DNA from: Marthasterias glacialis
Lineage: Eukaryota > Echinodermata > Asteroidea > Forcipulatida > Asteriidae
Length of the DNA stretch: 64,000 bases
Direction of reading: 5' to 3'
NCBI GenBank assembly: GCA_911728455.2
Contig: OU452224.1
Location: forward strand, 4,588,001-4,652,000
Numbering within the stretch: the first letter of the stretch is position 1; every line of letters begins with the position of its first letter. Position numbers and translations under genes: made by a program. Under the pieces are notes generated by a model. The model saw nothing but the letters and a program-made list of their open reading frames with translations, was not told where the DNA came from and did no database searches. Of the stretch, positions 9,445 to 23,091 are shown in pieces.

Positions 9445-10428
9445 ATGGGCTTTCCGAAAATGCCGGTCTTGGGGCTGCGGGATAAACAGGGAGGTTCCAG
9501 GGGACCGCGGAAGGAGGACACCCCGAGGATGTCAAGTGCATACGGACATGCTGTGTGTACGTCAACAATAGCCATGGCTGCTACGTGTGTACTGGATCGA
9601 AGCCAGCAAAAAATAAAAAACGCCGAAAAAAGAAGTCGGCAGCACCACGGCCAATAACTCCAAAAATAATGGGGCTAGAGAGAAATTTCTTGTACCTGCA
9701 GTTAGCTACAATAGTCCTGCATCCGAAAATCTGGTTTTCCCGGCCAGCCAGGGCCATCTTCCGCCTTGAAACGACCAGAAAGCGGGGCAGCTCCGAGTGC
9801 GCTTCAAACGCCTGTCTAATGGCACTTTTGTACACGAAGCTGTAACAGAGTGAAAACAAGACTTAGCAACGACTGTATCTCCCAAAGTATTGGCGGGAAA
9901 CTGACAAGTCTGACACTGTTGGAAAGCCCTGCTCATGGGCTTTCCGAAAATGCCGGTTTTTGGGCTGCGGGATAAACAGGGAGGTTGCCAGGGACCGCGG
10001 AAGGAGGACACCCCGAGGATTTTCCAGTGCATACGCATATGCTGTGTGTACGACAACAATAGCCATGGCTGCTACGTGTGTACTGGATCGAAGCCAGCAA
10101 AAAAAAATAAAAACGCCGAAAAATAAAAGTCGGTGGCGCCACGGCCAATAACTCCAGAAATAATGGGGCTAGAGAGAAATTTCTTGTACCTGCAGTTAGC
10201 TACCATAGTCCTGCATCCGGAAATCTGGTTTTCCCGGCCAGCCAGGGCCATCTTCCGCCTTGAAACGACCAGGGAGCGGGGCTGCTCCGAGTGCGCTTCA
10301 AACAACTGTCTAATGGCACTTTTGTACACGAAGCTGTAACAGAGTGAAAACAAGACTTAGCAACGACTGTATCTCCCAAAGTATTGGCGTGAAACTGACA
10401 AGTCTGACACTGTTGAAAAGCCCTGCTC
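9445..10428 (+). repeat. Partial fourth unit of HOR A (two monomers)
   Basis: Spacings 490 and 494 bp repeat the last two monomers of HOR A. The copy at 9445 starts exactly like the copy at 7487 as far as the A-tract (about 9605) and then switches to the third-monomer type, so it joins the first half of monomer 1 to the second half of monomer 3. The copy at 9935 carries GATTTTCCAGTG and GTGGCGCCAC, with private changes GGTTTTTGGGC and GCATATGC. This marks the right end of the HOR A expansion. Confidence 0.8.
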
Positions 10429-13400
10429 ATGGGCTTTCCGAAAATGCCGATCTTGGGGCTGCGGGATAAACAGGGAGGTGGCCAGGGACCGCCGAAGGAG
10501 GACACCCCGAGGATGTCCAGTGCATAGGGACATGCTGTGTGTACGTCAACAATAGCCATGGCTGCTACGTGTGTACTGGATCGAAGCCAGCAAAAAAAAA
10601 AACGCCGAAAAAAGAAGTCGGCAGCACCACGGCCAATAACTCCAGAAATAATGAGGCTAGAGAGAAATTTCTTGTACCTGCAGTTAGCTACCATAGTCCT
10701 GCATCCGAAAATCTGGTTTTCCCGGCCAGCCAGGGCCATCTTCCGCCTTGAAACGACCAGGGAGCGGGGCTGCTCCGAGTGCGCTTCAAACGCCTGTCTA
10801 ATGGCACTTTTGTACACGAAGCTGTAACAGAGTGAAAACAAGACTTAGCAACGACTCTATCTCCCAAAGTATTGGCGGGACACTGACAAGTCTGACACTG
10901 TTCAAAAGCCCTGCTCATGGGCTTTCCGAAAATGCCGGTCTTGGGGCTGCGGGATAAACAGGGAGGTTCCAGGGGACCGCGGAAGGAGGACACCCCGAGG
11001 ATGTCAAGTGCATACAGACATGCTGTGTGTACGTCAACAATAGCCATGGCTGCTACGTGTGTACTGGACCGAAGCCAGCAAAAAATAAAAACGCCGAAAA
11101 AAGAAGTCGGCAGCACCACGGCCAATAACTCCAGAAATAACGGGGCTAGAGAGAAATTTCTTGCACCTGCAGTTAGCTACCATAGTCCTGCATCCGAAAA
11201 TTTGGTTTTCCCGGCCAGCCAGGGCCATCTTCCGCCTTGAAACGACCAGGGAGCGGGGCTGCTCCGAGTGCGCTTCAAACGCCTGTCTAATGGCACTTTT
11301 GTACACGAAGCTGTAACAGAGTGAAAACAAGACTTAGCAACGACTCTATCTCCCAAAGTATTGGCGGGACACTGACAAGTCTGACACTGTTGAAAAGCCC
11401 TGCTCATGGGCTTTCCGAAAATGCCGGTCTTGGGGCTGCGGGATAAACAGGGAGGTTCCAGGGGACCGCGGAAGGAGGACACCCCGAGGATGTCCAGTGC
11501 ATACGGACATGCTGTGTGTACGTCAACAATAGCCATGGCTGCTACGTGTGTACTGGATCGAAGCCAGCAAAAAAAAAAAAACGCCGAAAAAAAAAGTCGG
11601 CAGCACCACGGCCTATAACTCCAGAAATAATAGGGCTAGAGAGAAATTTCTTGTACCTGCAGTTAGCTACCATAGTCCTGCATCCGAAAATCTGGTTTTC
11701 CCGGCCAGCCAGGGCCATCTTCCGCCTTGAAACGACCAGGGAGCGGGGCTGCTCCGAGTGCGCTTCAAACAACTGTCTAATGGCACTTTTGTACACGAAG
11801 CTGTAACAGAGTGAAAACAAGACTTAGCAACAACTGTATCTCCCAAAGTATTGGCGGGAAACTGACAAGTCTGACACTGTTGGAAAGCCCTGCTCATGGG
11901 CTTTCCGAAAATGCCGATCTTGGGGCTGCAGGATAAACAGGGAGGTGGCCAGGGACCGCGGAAGGAGGACACCCCGAGGATGTCCAGTGTACGTCAACAA
12001 TAGCCATGGCTGCTACGTGTGTACTGGATCGAAGCCAGCAAAAAATAAAAACGCCGAAAAAAGAAGTCGGCAGCACCACGGCCAATAACTCCAGAAATAA
12101 TAGGGCTAGAGAGAAATTTCTTGTACCTGCAGTTAGCTACCATAGTCCTGCATCCGAAAATTTGGTTTTCCCGGCCAGCCAGGGCCATCTTCCGCCTTGA
12201 AACGACCAGGGAGCGGGGCTGCTCCGAGTGCGCTTCAAACAACTGTCTAATGGCACTTTTGTACACGAAGCTGTAACAGAGTGAAAACAAGACTTAGCAA
12301 CGACTGTATCTCCCAAAGTATTGGCGTGAAACTGACAAGTCTGACACTGTTGAAAAGCCCTGCTCATGGGCTTTCCGAAAATGCCGATCTTGGGGCTGCG
12401 GGATAAACAGGGAGGTGGCCAGGGACCGCCGAAGGAGGACACCCCGAGGATGTCCAGTGCATAGGGACATGCTGTGTGTACGTCAACAATAGCCATGGCT
12501 GCTACGTGTGTACTGGATCGAAGCCAGCAAAAAAAAAAACGCCGAAAAAAGAAGTCGGCAGCACCACGGCCAATAACTCCAGAAATAATGAGGCTAGAGA
12601 GAAATTTCTTGTACCTGCAGTTAGCTACCATAGTCCTGCATCCGAAAATCTGGTTTTCCCGGCCAGCCAGGGCCATCTTCCGCCTTGAAACGACCAGGGA
12701 GCGGGGCTGCTCCGAGTGCGCTTCAAACGCCTGTCTAATGGCACTTTTGTACACGAAGCTGTAACAGAGTGAAAACAAGACTTAGCAACGACTCTATCTC
12801 CCAAAGTATTGGCGGGACACTGACAAGTCTGACACTGTTCAAAAGCCCTGCTCATGGGCTTTCCGAAAATGCCGGTCTTGGGGCTGCGGGATAAACAGGG
12901 AGGTTCCAGGGGACCGCGGAAGGAGGACACCCCGAGGATGTCAAGTGCATACAGACATGCTGTGTGTACGTCAACAATAGCCATGGCTGCTACGTGTGTA
13001 CTGGACCGAAGCCAGCAAAAAATAAAAACGCCGAAAAAAGAAGTCGGCAGCACCACGGCCAATAACTCCAGAAATAACGGGGCTAGAGAGAAATTTCTTG
13101 CACCTGCAGTTAGCTACCATAGTCCTGCATCCGAAAATTTGGTTTTCCCGGCCAGCCAGGGCCATCTTCCGCCTTGAAACGACCAGGGAGCGGGGCTGCT
13201 CCGAGTGCGCTTCAAACGCCTGTCTAATGGCACTTTTGTACACGAAGCTGTAACAGAGTGAAAACAAGACTTAGCAACGACTCTATCTCCCAAAGTATTG
13301 GCGGGACACTGACAAGTCTGACACTGTTGAAAAGCCCTGCTCATGGGCTTTCCGAAAATGCCGGTCTTGGGGCTGCGGGATAAACAGGGAGGTTCCAGGG

Positions 13401-14099
13401 GACCGCGGAAGGAGGACACCCCGAGGATGTCCAGTGCATACGGACATGCTGTGTGTACGTCAACAATAGCCATGGCTGCTACGTGTGTACTGGATCGAAG
13501 CCAGCAAAAAAAAAAAAACGCCGAAAAAAAAAGTCGGCAGCACCACGGCCTATAACTCCAGAAATAATAGGGCTAGAGAGAAATTTCTTGTACCTGCAGT
13601 TAGCTACCATAGTCCTGCATCCGAAAATCTGGTTTTCCCGGCCAGCCAGGGCCATCTTCCGCCTTGAAACGACCAGGGAGCGGGGCTGCTCCGAGTGCGC
13701 TTCAAACAACTGTCTAATGGCACTTTTGTACACGAAGCTGTAACAGAGTGAAAACAAGACTTAGCAACAACTGTATCTCCCAAAGTATTGGCGGGAAACT
13801 GACAAGTCTGACACTGTTGGAAAGCCCTGCTCATGGGCTTTCCGAAAATGCCGATCTTGGGGCTGCAGGATAAACAGGGAGGTGGCCAGGGACCGCGGAA
13901 GGAGGACACCCCGAGGATGTCCAGTGTACGTCAACAATAGCCATGGCTGCTACGTGTGTACTGGATCGAAGCCAGCAAAAAATAAAAACGCCGAAAAAAG
14001 AAGTCGGCAGCACCACGGCCAATAACTCCAGAAATAATAGGGCTAGAGAGAAATTTCTTGTACCTGCAGTTAGCTACCATAGTCCTGCATCCGAAAATT
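10226..14099 (+). repeat. Higher-order repeat B: 4 monomers, 1937 bp, two units
   Basis: Spacings 488, 489, 490 and 470 bp occur twice (boxes 10429, 10917, 11406, 11896, then 12366, 12854, 13343, 13833). Private variants repeat exactly: GGCGTGAAAC, GACCGCCGAAGG, GGGACACTG, TTGCACCTGC, and the same 19-bp deletion in the fourth monomer. I noticed no mismatch between the two units. The unit start is set by 10220 and 10225, which differ from 12157 and 12162. Similarity continues about 165 bp into a third unit, until GGCGGG replaces GGCGTG near 14265. Confidence 0.87.
11896..12365 (+). repeat. Short monomer (470 bp) with a 19-bp deletion
   Basis: Near 11989 the sequence reads CCAGTGTACGTC where other copies have 19 more bases between CCAGTG and TACGTC. 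The trinucleotide GTG flanks the missing piece on both sides in intact copies, so slippage or microhomology joining explains it. The loss removes the GCAT...ATGC mini-dyad and the GTGTG run. The E2F-like box and A-tract are intact. Confidence 0.9.
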
Positions 14100-14302
14100 T
14101 GGTTTTCCCGGCCAGCCAGGGCCATCTTCCGCCTTGAAACGACCAGGGAGCGGGGCTGCTCCGAGTGCGCTTCAAACAACTGTCTAATGGCACTTTTGTA
14201 CACGAAGCTGTAACAGAGTGAAAACAAGACTTAGCAACGACTGTATCTCCCAAAGTATTGGCGGGAAACTGACAAGTCTGACACTGTTGGAAAGCCCTGC
14301 TC
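13833..14302 (+). repeat. Second short monomer with the same 19-bp deletion
   Basis: The breakpoint near 13926 is identical to the one 1937 bp upstream, and the flanking private variants (GCAACAACTG, CTGCAGGAT with GGTGGCC) are also shared. The deletion therefore arose once, before the HOR B duplication, and was copied with it. Confidence 0.9.
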
Positions 14303-17300
14303 ATGGGCTTTCCGAAAATGCCGGTCTTGGGGCTGCGGGATAAACAGGGAGGTTCCAGGGAACCGCGGAAGGAGGACACCCCGAGGATGTCCAGTGCATA
14401 CGGACATGCTGTGTGTACGTCAACAATAGCCATGGCTGCTACGTGTGTACTGGATCGAAGCCAGCAAAAAATAAAAACGCCGAAAAAAGAAGTCGGCAGC
14501 ACCACGGCCAATAACTCCAGAAATAATGGGGCTAGAGAGAAATTTCTTGTACCTGCAGTTAGCTACCATAATCCTGCATCCGAAAATCTGGTTTTCCCGG
14601 CCAGCCAGGGCCATTTTCCGCCTTGAAACGACCAGGGAGCGGGGCTGCTCCGAGTGCGCTTCAAACAACTGTCTAATGGCACTTTTGTACACGAAGCTGT
14701 AACAGAGTGAAAACAAGACTTAGCAACGACTGTATCTCCCAAAGTATTGGCGGGAAACTGACAAGTCTGACACTGTTGGAAAGCCCTGCTCATGGGCTTT
14801 CCGAAAATGCCGGTCTTGGGGCTGCGGGATAAACAGGGAGGTTCCAGGGGACCGCGGAAGGAGGACACCCCGAGGATGTCAAGTGCATACGGACATGCTG
14901 TGTGTACGTCAACAATAGCCATGGCTGCTACGTGTGTACTGGACCGAAGCCAGCAAAAAATAAAAACGCCGAAAAAGAAGTCGGCAGCACCACGGCCAAT
15001 AACTCCAGAAATAACGGGGCTAGAGAGAAATTTCTTGTACCTGCAGTTAGCTATCATAGTCCTGCATCCGAAAATCTGGTTTTCCCGGCCAGCCAGGGCC
15101 ATCTTCCGCCTTGAAACGACCAGGGAGCGGGGCTGCTCCGAGTGCGCTTCAAACGCCTGTCTAATGCCACTTTTGTACACGAAGCTGTAACAGAGTGAAA
15201 ACAAGACTTAGCAACGACTGTATCTCCCAAAGTATTGGCGGGAAACTGACAAGTCTGACACTGTTGAAAAGCCCTGCTCATGGGCTTTCCGAAAATGCCG
15301 ATCTTGGGGCTGCGGGATAAACAGGGAGGTTACAGGGGACCGCGGAAGGAGGACACCCCGAGGATGTCCAGTGCATACGGACATGCTGTGTGTACGTCAA
15401 CAATAGCCATGGCTGCTACGTGTGTACTGGATCGAAGCCAGCAAAAAAAAAAACGCCGAAAAAAGAAGTCGGCAGCACCACGGCCAATAACTCCAGAAAT
15501 AATAGGGCTAGAGAGAAATTTCTTGTACCTGCAGTTAGCTACCATAGTCCTGCATCCGAAAATCTGGTTTTCCCGGCCAGCCAGGGCCATCTTCCGCCTT
15601 GAAACGACCAGGGAGCGGGGCTGCTCCGAGTGCGCTTCAAACGCCTGTCTAATGGCACTTTTGTACACGAAGCTGTAACAGAGTGAAAACAAGACTTAGC
15701 AACGACTGTATCTCCCAAAGTATTGGCGGGAAACTGACAAGTCTGACACTGTTGAAAAGCCCTGCTCATGGGCTTTCCGAAAATGCCAATCTTGGGGCTG
15801 CGGGATAAACAGGGAGGTTCCAGGGGACCGCGGAAGGAGGACACCCCGAGGATGTCCAGTGCATACGGACATGCTGTGTGTACGTCAACAATAGCCATGG
15901 CTGCTACGTGTGTACTGGATCGAAGCCAGCAAAAAAAAAAACGCCGAAAAAAGAAGTCGGCAGCACCACGGCCAATAACTCCAGAAATAACGGGGCTAGA
16001 GAGAAATTTCTTGTACCTGCAGTTAGCTACCATAGTCCTGCATCCGAAAATCTGGTTTTCCCGGCCAGCCAGGGCCATCTTCCGCCTTGAAACGACCAGG
16101 GAGCGGGGCTGCTCCGAGTGCGCTTCAAACGCCTGTCTAATGGCACTTTTGTACACGAAGCTGTAACAGAGTGAAACCAAGACTTAGCAACGACTCTATC
16201 TCCCAAAGTATTGGCGGAAAACTGACAAGTCTAACACTGTTGGAAAGCCCTGCTCATGGGCTTTCCGAAAATGCCGGTCTTGGGGCTGCAGGATAAACAG
16301 GGAGGTTCCAGGGGACCGCGGAAGGAGGACACCCCGAGGATGTCAAGTGCATACGGACATGCTCTGTGTACGTCAACAATAGCCATGGCTGCTACGTGTG
16401 TACTGGATCGAAGCCAGCAAAAAATAAAAACGCCGAAAAAAGAAGTCGGCAGCACCACGGCCAATAACTCCAGAAATAATGGGGCTAGAGAGAAATTTCT
16501 TGTACCTGCAGTTAGCTACCATAGTCCTGCATCCGAAAATCTGGTTTTCCCGGCCAGCCAGGGCCATCTTCCGCCTTGAAACGACCAGGGAGCGGGGCTG
16601 CTCCGAGTGCGCTTCAAACAACTGTCTAATGGCACTTTTGTACACGAAGCTGTAACAGAGTGAAAACAAGACTTAGCAACGACTCTATCTCCCAAAGTAT
16701 TGGCGGGAAACTGACAAGTCTGACAGTGTTGGAAAGCCCTGCTCATGGGCTTTCCGAAAATGCCGGTCTTGGGGCTGCGGGATAAACAGGGAGGTTCCAG
16801 GGGACCGCGGAAGGAGGACACCCCGAGGATGTCAAGTGCATACGGACATGCTGTGTGTACGTCAACAATAGCCATGGCTGCTACGTGTGTACTGGACCGA
16901 AGCCAGCAAAAAATAAAAACGCCGAAAAAGAAGTCGGCAGCACCACGGCCAATAACTCCAGAAATAACGGGGCTAGAGAGAAATTTCTTGTACCTGCAGT
17001 TAGCTATCATAGTCCTGCATCCGAAAATCTGGTTTTCCCGGCCAGCCAGGGCCATCTTCCGCCTTGAAACGACCAGGGAGCGGGGCTGCTCCGAGTGCGC
17101 TTCAAACGCCTGTCTAATGCCACTTTTGTACACGAAGCTGTAACAGAGTGAAAACAAGACTTAGCAACGACTGTATCTCCCAAAGTATTGGCGGGAAACT
17201 GACAAGTCTGACACTGTTGAAAAGCCCTGCTCATGGGCTTTCCGAAAATGCCGATCTTGGGGCTGCGGGATAAACAGGGAGGTTCCAGGGGACTGCGGAA

Positions 17301-18209
17301 GGAGGACACCCCGAGGATGTCCAGTGCATACGGACATGCTGTGTGTACGTCAACAATAGCCATGGCTGCTACGTGTGTACTGGATCGAAGCCAGCAAAAA
17401 AAAAAACGCCGAAAAAAGAAGTCGGCAGCACCACGGCCAATAACTCCAGAAATAATAGGGCTAGAGAGAAATTTCTTGTACCTGCAGTTAGCTACCATAG
17501 TCCTGCATCCGAAAATCTGGTTTTCCCGGCCAGCCAGGGCCATCTTCCGCCTTGAAACGACCAGGGAGCGGGGCTGCTCCGAGTGCGCTTCAAACGCCTG
17601 TCTAATGGCACTTTTGTACACGAAGCTGTAACAGAGTGAAACCAAGACTTAGCAACGACTCTATCTCCCAAAGTATTGGCGGAAAACTGACAAGTCTAAC
17701 ACTGTTGGAAAGCCCTGCTCATGGGCTTTCCGAAAATGCCGGTCTTGGGGCTGCAGGATAAACAGGGAGGTTCCACGGGACCGCGGAAGGAGGACACCCC
17801 GAGGATGTCAAGTGCATACGGACATGCTCTGTGTACGTCAACAATAGCCATGGCTGCTACGTGTGTACTGGATCGAAGCCAGCAAAAAATAAAAACGCCG
17901 AAAAAAGAAGTCGGCAGCACCACGGCCAATAACTCCAAAAATAATGGGGCTAGAGAGAAATTTCTTGTACCTGCAGTTAGCTACCATAGTCCTGCATCAG
18001 AAAATCTGGTTTTCCCGGCCAGCCAGGGCCATCTTCCGCCTTGAAACGACCAGGGAGCGGGGCTGCTCCGAGTGCGCTTCAAACGCCTGTCTAATGGCAC
18101 TTTTGTACACGAAGCTGTAACAGAGTGAAACCAAGACTTAGCAACGACTCTATCTCCCAAAGTATTGGCGGAAAACTGACAAGTCTAACACTGTTGGAAA
18201 GCCCTGCTC
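14303..18209 (+). repeat. Mosaic zone of reshuffled left-domain monomers
   Basis: Copies start at 14303, 14792, 15280, 15768, 16256, 16745, 17233 and 17721. By private variants, 14792 and 16745 are the same type as 1617 (GGACCGAAGCC and an A-tract one base shorter after CGCCG). Likewise 15280 and 17233 match 2104, 15768 resembles 4057, and 16256 matches 2592. The order therefore reads as overlapping fragments of one ancestral string joined at monomer-length offsets, which is what unequal crossover at register produces. No clean HOR period holds across the zone. Confidence 0.8.
17721..18209 (+). repeat. Three-part mosaic monomer at an unequal-exchange point
   Basis: Its 5' part has the variants of the 2592/18210 type (CTGCAGGAT, preceded by GGCGGAAAAC and GTCTAACAC). 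Its middle has the 3081/18699 type (CTCCAAAAATAATGG near 17935 and GCATCAGAAAA near 18000). Its end returns to the type found before 2592 or 18210 (CAGGGAGCGG, CAAACGCCTG, GAAACCAAGAC). TTCCACGGG is private. It is the extra copy that shifts the 1.6-4.5 kb versus 16.7-20.2 kb alignment by 489 bp. Confidence 0.8.
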
Positions 18210-21200
18210 ATGGGCTTTCCGAAAATGCCGGTCTTGGGGCTGCAGGATAAACAGGGAGGTTCCAGGGGACCGCGGAAGGAGGACACCCCGAGGATGTCAA
18301 GTGCATACGGACATGCTCTGTGTACGTCAACAATAGCCATGGCTGCTACGTGTGTACTGGATCGAAGCCAGCAAAAAATAAAAACGCCGAAAAAAGAAGT
18401 CGGCAGCACCACGGCCAATAACTCCAGAAATAATGGGGCTAGAGAGAAATTTCTTGTACCTGCAGTTAGCTACCATAGTCCTGCATCCGAAAATCTGGTT
18501 TTCCCGGCCAGCCAGGGCCATCTTCCGCCTTGAAACGACCAGGGAGCGGGGCTGCTCCGAGTGCGCTTCAAACAACTGTCTAATGGCACTTTTGTACACG
18601 AAGCTGTAACAGAGTGAAAACAAGACTTAGCAACGACTCTATCTCCCAAAGTATTGGCGGGAAACTGACAAGTCTGACACTGTTGGAAAGCCCTGCTCAT
18701 GGGCTTTCCGAAAATGCCGGTCTTGGGGCTGCGGGATAAACAGGGAGGTTCAAGGGGACCGCGGAAGGAGGACACCCCGAGGATGTCAAGTGCATACGGA
18801 CATGCTCTGTGTACGTCAACAATAGCCATGGCTGCTACGTGTGTACTGGATCGAAGCCAGCAAAAAATAAAAACGCCGAAAAAAGAAGTCGGCAGCACCA
18901 CGGCCAATAACTCCAAAAATAATGGGGCTAGAGAGAAATTTCTTGTACCTGCAGTTAGCTACCATAGTCCTGCATCAGAAAATCTGGTTTTCCCGGCCAG
19001 CCAGGGCCATCTTCCGCCTTGAAACGACCAAGGAGCGGGGCTGCTCCGAGTGCGCTTCAAACAACTGTCTAATGGCACTTTTGTACACGAAGCTGTAACA
19101 GAGTGAAAACAAGACTTAGCAACGACTGTATCTCCCAAAGTATTGGCGGGAAACTGACAAGTCTGACACTGTTGAAAAGCCCTGCTCATGGGCTTTCCGA
19201 AAATGCCGATCTTGGGGCTGCGGGATAAACAGGGAGGTTCCAGGGGACTGCGGAAGGAGGACACCCCGAGGATGTCCAGTGCATACGGACATGCTGTGTG
19301 TACGTCAACAATAGCCATGGCTGCTACGTGTGTACTGGATCGAAGCCAGCAAAAAAAAAACGCCGAAAAAAGAAGTCGGCAGCACCACGGCCAATAACTC
19401 CAGAAATAATAGGGCTAGAGAGAAATTTCTTGTACCTGCAGTTAGCTACCATAGTCCTGCATCCGAAAATCTGGTTTTCCCGGCCAGCCAGGGCCATCTT
19501 CCGCCTTGAAACGACCAGGGAGCGGGGCTGCTCCGAGTGCGCTTCAAACGCCTGTCTAATGGCACTTTTGTACACGAAGCTGTAACAGAGTGAAAACAAG
19601 ACTTAGCAACGACTGTATCTCCCAAAGTATTGGCGGGAAACTGACAAGTCTGACACTGTTGAAAAGCCCTGCTCATGGGCTTTCCGAAAATGCCAATCTT
19701 GGGGCTGCGGGATAAACAGGGAGGTTCCAGGGGACCGCGGAAGGAGGACACCCCGAGGATGTCCAGTGCATACGGACATGCTGTGTGTACGTCAACAATA
19801 GCCATGGCTGCTACGTGTGTACTGGATCGAAGCCAGCAAAAAAAAAACGACGAAAAAAGAAGTCGGCAGCACCACGGCCAATAACTCCAGAAATAACGGG
19901 GCTAGAGAGAAATTTCTTGTACCTGCAGTTAGCTACCATAGTCCTGCATCCGAAAATCTGGTTTTCCCGGCCAGCCAGGGCCATCTTCCGCCTTGAAACG
20001 ACCAGGGAGCGGGGCTGCTCCGAGTGCGCTTCAAACGCCTGTCTAATGGCACTTTTGTACACGAAGCTGTAACAGAGTGAAACCAAGACTTAGCAACGAC
20101 TCTATCTCCCAAAGTATTGGCGGAAAACTGACAAGTCTAACACTGTTGGAAAGCCCTGCTCATGGGCTTTCCGAAAATGCCGGTCTTGGGGCTGCGGGAT
20201 AAACAGGGAGGTTCCAGGGGACCGCGGAAGGAGGACACCCCGAGGATGTCAAGTGCATACGGACATGCTCTGTGTACGTCAACAATAGCCATGGCTGCTA
20301 CGTGTGTACTGGATCGAAGCCAGCAAAAAATAAAAACGCCGAAAAAAGAAGTCGGCAGCACCACGGCCAATAACTCCAGAAATAATGGGGCTAGAGAGAA
20401 ATTTCTTGTACCTGCAGTTAGCTACCATAGTCCTGCATCCGAAAATCTGGTTTTCCCGGCCAGCCAGGGCCATCTTCCGCCTTGAAACGACCAGGGAGCG
20501 GGGCTGCTCCGAGTGCGCTTCAAACAACTGTCTAATGGCACTTTTGTACACGAAGCTGTAACAGAGTGAAAACAAGACTTAGCAACGACTCTATCTCCCA
20601 AAGTATTGGCGGGAAACTGACAAGTCTGACACTGTTGGAAAGCCCTGCTCATGGGCTTTCCGAAAATGCCGGTCTTGGGGCTGCGGGATAAACAGGGAGG
20701 TTCAAGGGGACCGCGGAAGGAGGACACCCCGAGGATGTCAAGTGCATACGGACATGCTCTGTGTACGTCAACAATAGCCATGGCTGCTACGTGTGTACTG
20801 GATCGAAGCCAGCAAAAAATAAAAACGCCGAAAAAAGAAGTCGGCAGCACCACGGCCAATAACTCCAAAAATAATGGGGCTAGAGAGAAATTTCTTGTAC
20901 CTGCAGTTAGCTACCATAGTCCTGCATCCGAAAATCTGGTTTTCCCGGCCAGCCAGGGCCATCTTCCGCCTTGAAACGACCAAGGAGCGGGGCTGCTCCG
21001 AGTGCGCTTCAAACAACTGTCTAATGGCACTTTTGTACACGAAGCTGTAACAGAGTGAAAACAAGACTTAGCAACGACTGTATCTCCCAAAGTATTGGCG
21101 GGAAACTGACAAGTCTGACACTGTTGAAAAGCCCTGCTCATGGGCTTTCCGAAAATGCCGATCTTGGGGCTGCGGGATAAACAGGGAGGTTCCAGGGGAC

Positions 21201-23091
21201 TGCGGAAGGAGGACACCCCGAGGATGTCCAGTGCATACGGACATGCTGTGTGTACGTCAACAATAGCCATGGCTGCTACGTGTGTACTGGATCGAAGCCA
21301 GCAAAAAAAAAACGCCGAAAAAAGAAGTCGGCAGCACCACGGCCAATAACTCCAGAAATAATAGGGCTAGAGAGAAATTTCTTGTACCTGCAGTTAGCTA
21401 CCATAGTCCTGCATCCGAAAATCTGGTTTTCCCGGCCAGCCAGGGCCATCTTCCGCCTTGAAACGACCAGGGAGCGGGGCTGCTCCGAGTGCGCTTCAAA
21501 CGCCTGTCTAATGGCACTTTTGTACACGAAGCTGTAACAGAGTGAAAACAAGACTTAGCAACGACTGTATCTCCCAAAGTATTGGCGGGAAACTGACAAG
21601 TCTGACACTGTTGAAAAGCCCTGCTCATGGGCTTTCCGAAAATGCCAATCTTGGGGCTGCGGGATAAACAGGGAGGTTCCAGGGGACCGCGGAAGGAGGA
21701 CACCCCGAGGATGTCCAGTGCATACGGACATGCTGTGTGTACGTCAACAATAGCCATGGCTGCTACGTGTGTACTGGATCGAAGCCAGCAAAAAAAAAAC
21801 GACGAAAAAAGAAGTCGGCAGCACCACGGCCAATAACTCCAGAAATAACGGGGCTAGAGAGAAATTTCTTGTACCTGCAGTTAGCTACCATAGTCCTGCA
21901 TCCGAAAATCTGGTTTTCCCGGCCAGCCAGGGCCATCTTCCGCCTTGAAACGACCAGGGAGCGGGGCTGCTCCGAGTGCGCTTCAAACGCCTGTCTAATG
22001 GCACTTTTGTACACGAAGCTGTAACAGAGTGAAACCAAGACTTAGCAACGACTCTATCTCCCAAAGTATTGGCGGAAAACTGACAAGTCTAACACTGTTG
22101 GAAAGCCCTGCTCATGGGCTTTCCGAAAATGCCGGTCTTGGGGCTGCGGGATAAACAGGGAGGTTCCAGGGGACCGCGGAAGGAGGACACCCCGAGGATG
22201 TCAAGTGCATACGGACATGCTCTGTGTACGTCAACAATAGCCATGGCTGCTACGTGTGTACTGGATCGAAGCCAGCAAAAAATAAAAACGCCGAAAAAAG
22301 AAGTCGGCAGCACCACGGCCAATAACTCCAGAAATAATGGGGCTAGAGAGAAATTTCTTGTACCTGCAGTTAGCTACCATAGTCCTGCATCCGAAAATCT
22401 GGTTTTCCCGGCCAGCCAGGGCCATCTTCCGCCTTGAAACGACCAGGGAGCGGGGCTGCTCCGAGTGCGCTTCAAACAACTGTCTAATGGCACTTTTGTA
22501 CACGAAGCTGTAACAGAGTGAAAACAAGACTTAGCAACGACTCTATCTCCCAAAGTATTGGCGGGAAACTGACAAGTCTGACACTGTTGAAAAGCCCTGC
22601 TCATGGGCTTTCCGAAAATGCCGGTCTTGGGGCTGCGGGATAAACAGGGAGGTTCAAGGGGACCGCGGAAAGAGGACACCCCGAGGATGTCAAGTGCATA
22701 CGGACATGCTCTGTGTACGTCAACAATAGCCATGGCTGCTACGTGTGTACTGGATCGAAGCCAGCAAAAAATAAAAACGCCGAAAAAAGAAGTCGGCAGC
22801 ACCACGGCCAATAACTCCAAAAATAATGGGGCTAGAGAGAAATTTCTTGTACCTGCAGTTAGCTACCATAGTCCTGCATCAGAAAATCTGGTTTTCCCGG
22901 CCAGCCAGGGCCATCTTCCGCCTTGAAACGACCAGGGAGCGGGGCTGCTCCGAGTGCGCTTCAAACAACTGTCTAATGGCACTTTTGTACACGAAGCTGT
23001 AACAGAGTGAAAACAAGACTTAGCAACGACTCTATCTCCCAAAGTATTGGCGGGAAACTGACAAGTCTGACACTGTTGGAAAGCCCTGCTC
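18210..23091 (+). repeat. Higher-order repeat C: 4 monomers, 1952 bp, two and a half units
   Basis: Boxes at 18210, 18699, 19188, 19675; then 20162, 20651, 21140, 21627; then 22114, 22603. Spacings are 489, 489, 487 and 487 bp each time. The few differences seen are CTGCAGGAT only in unit 1, GCATCCG instead of GCATCAG in unit 2, and GGAAAGAGG plus TTGAAAAGCC in unit 3. The same four-monomer string is present once at 2592-4544 (offset 15618), and its third and fourth members are also the first two members of HOR A, so the left-domain HORs share building blocks. Confidence 0.87.
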
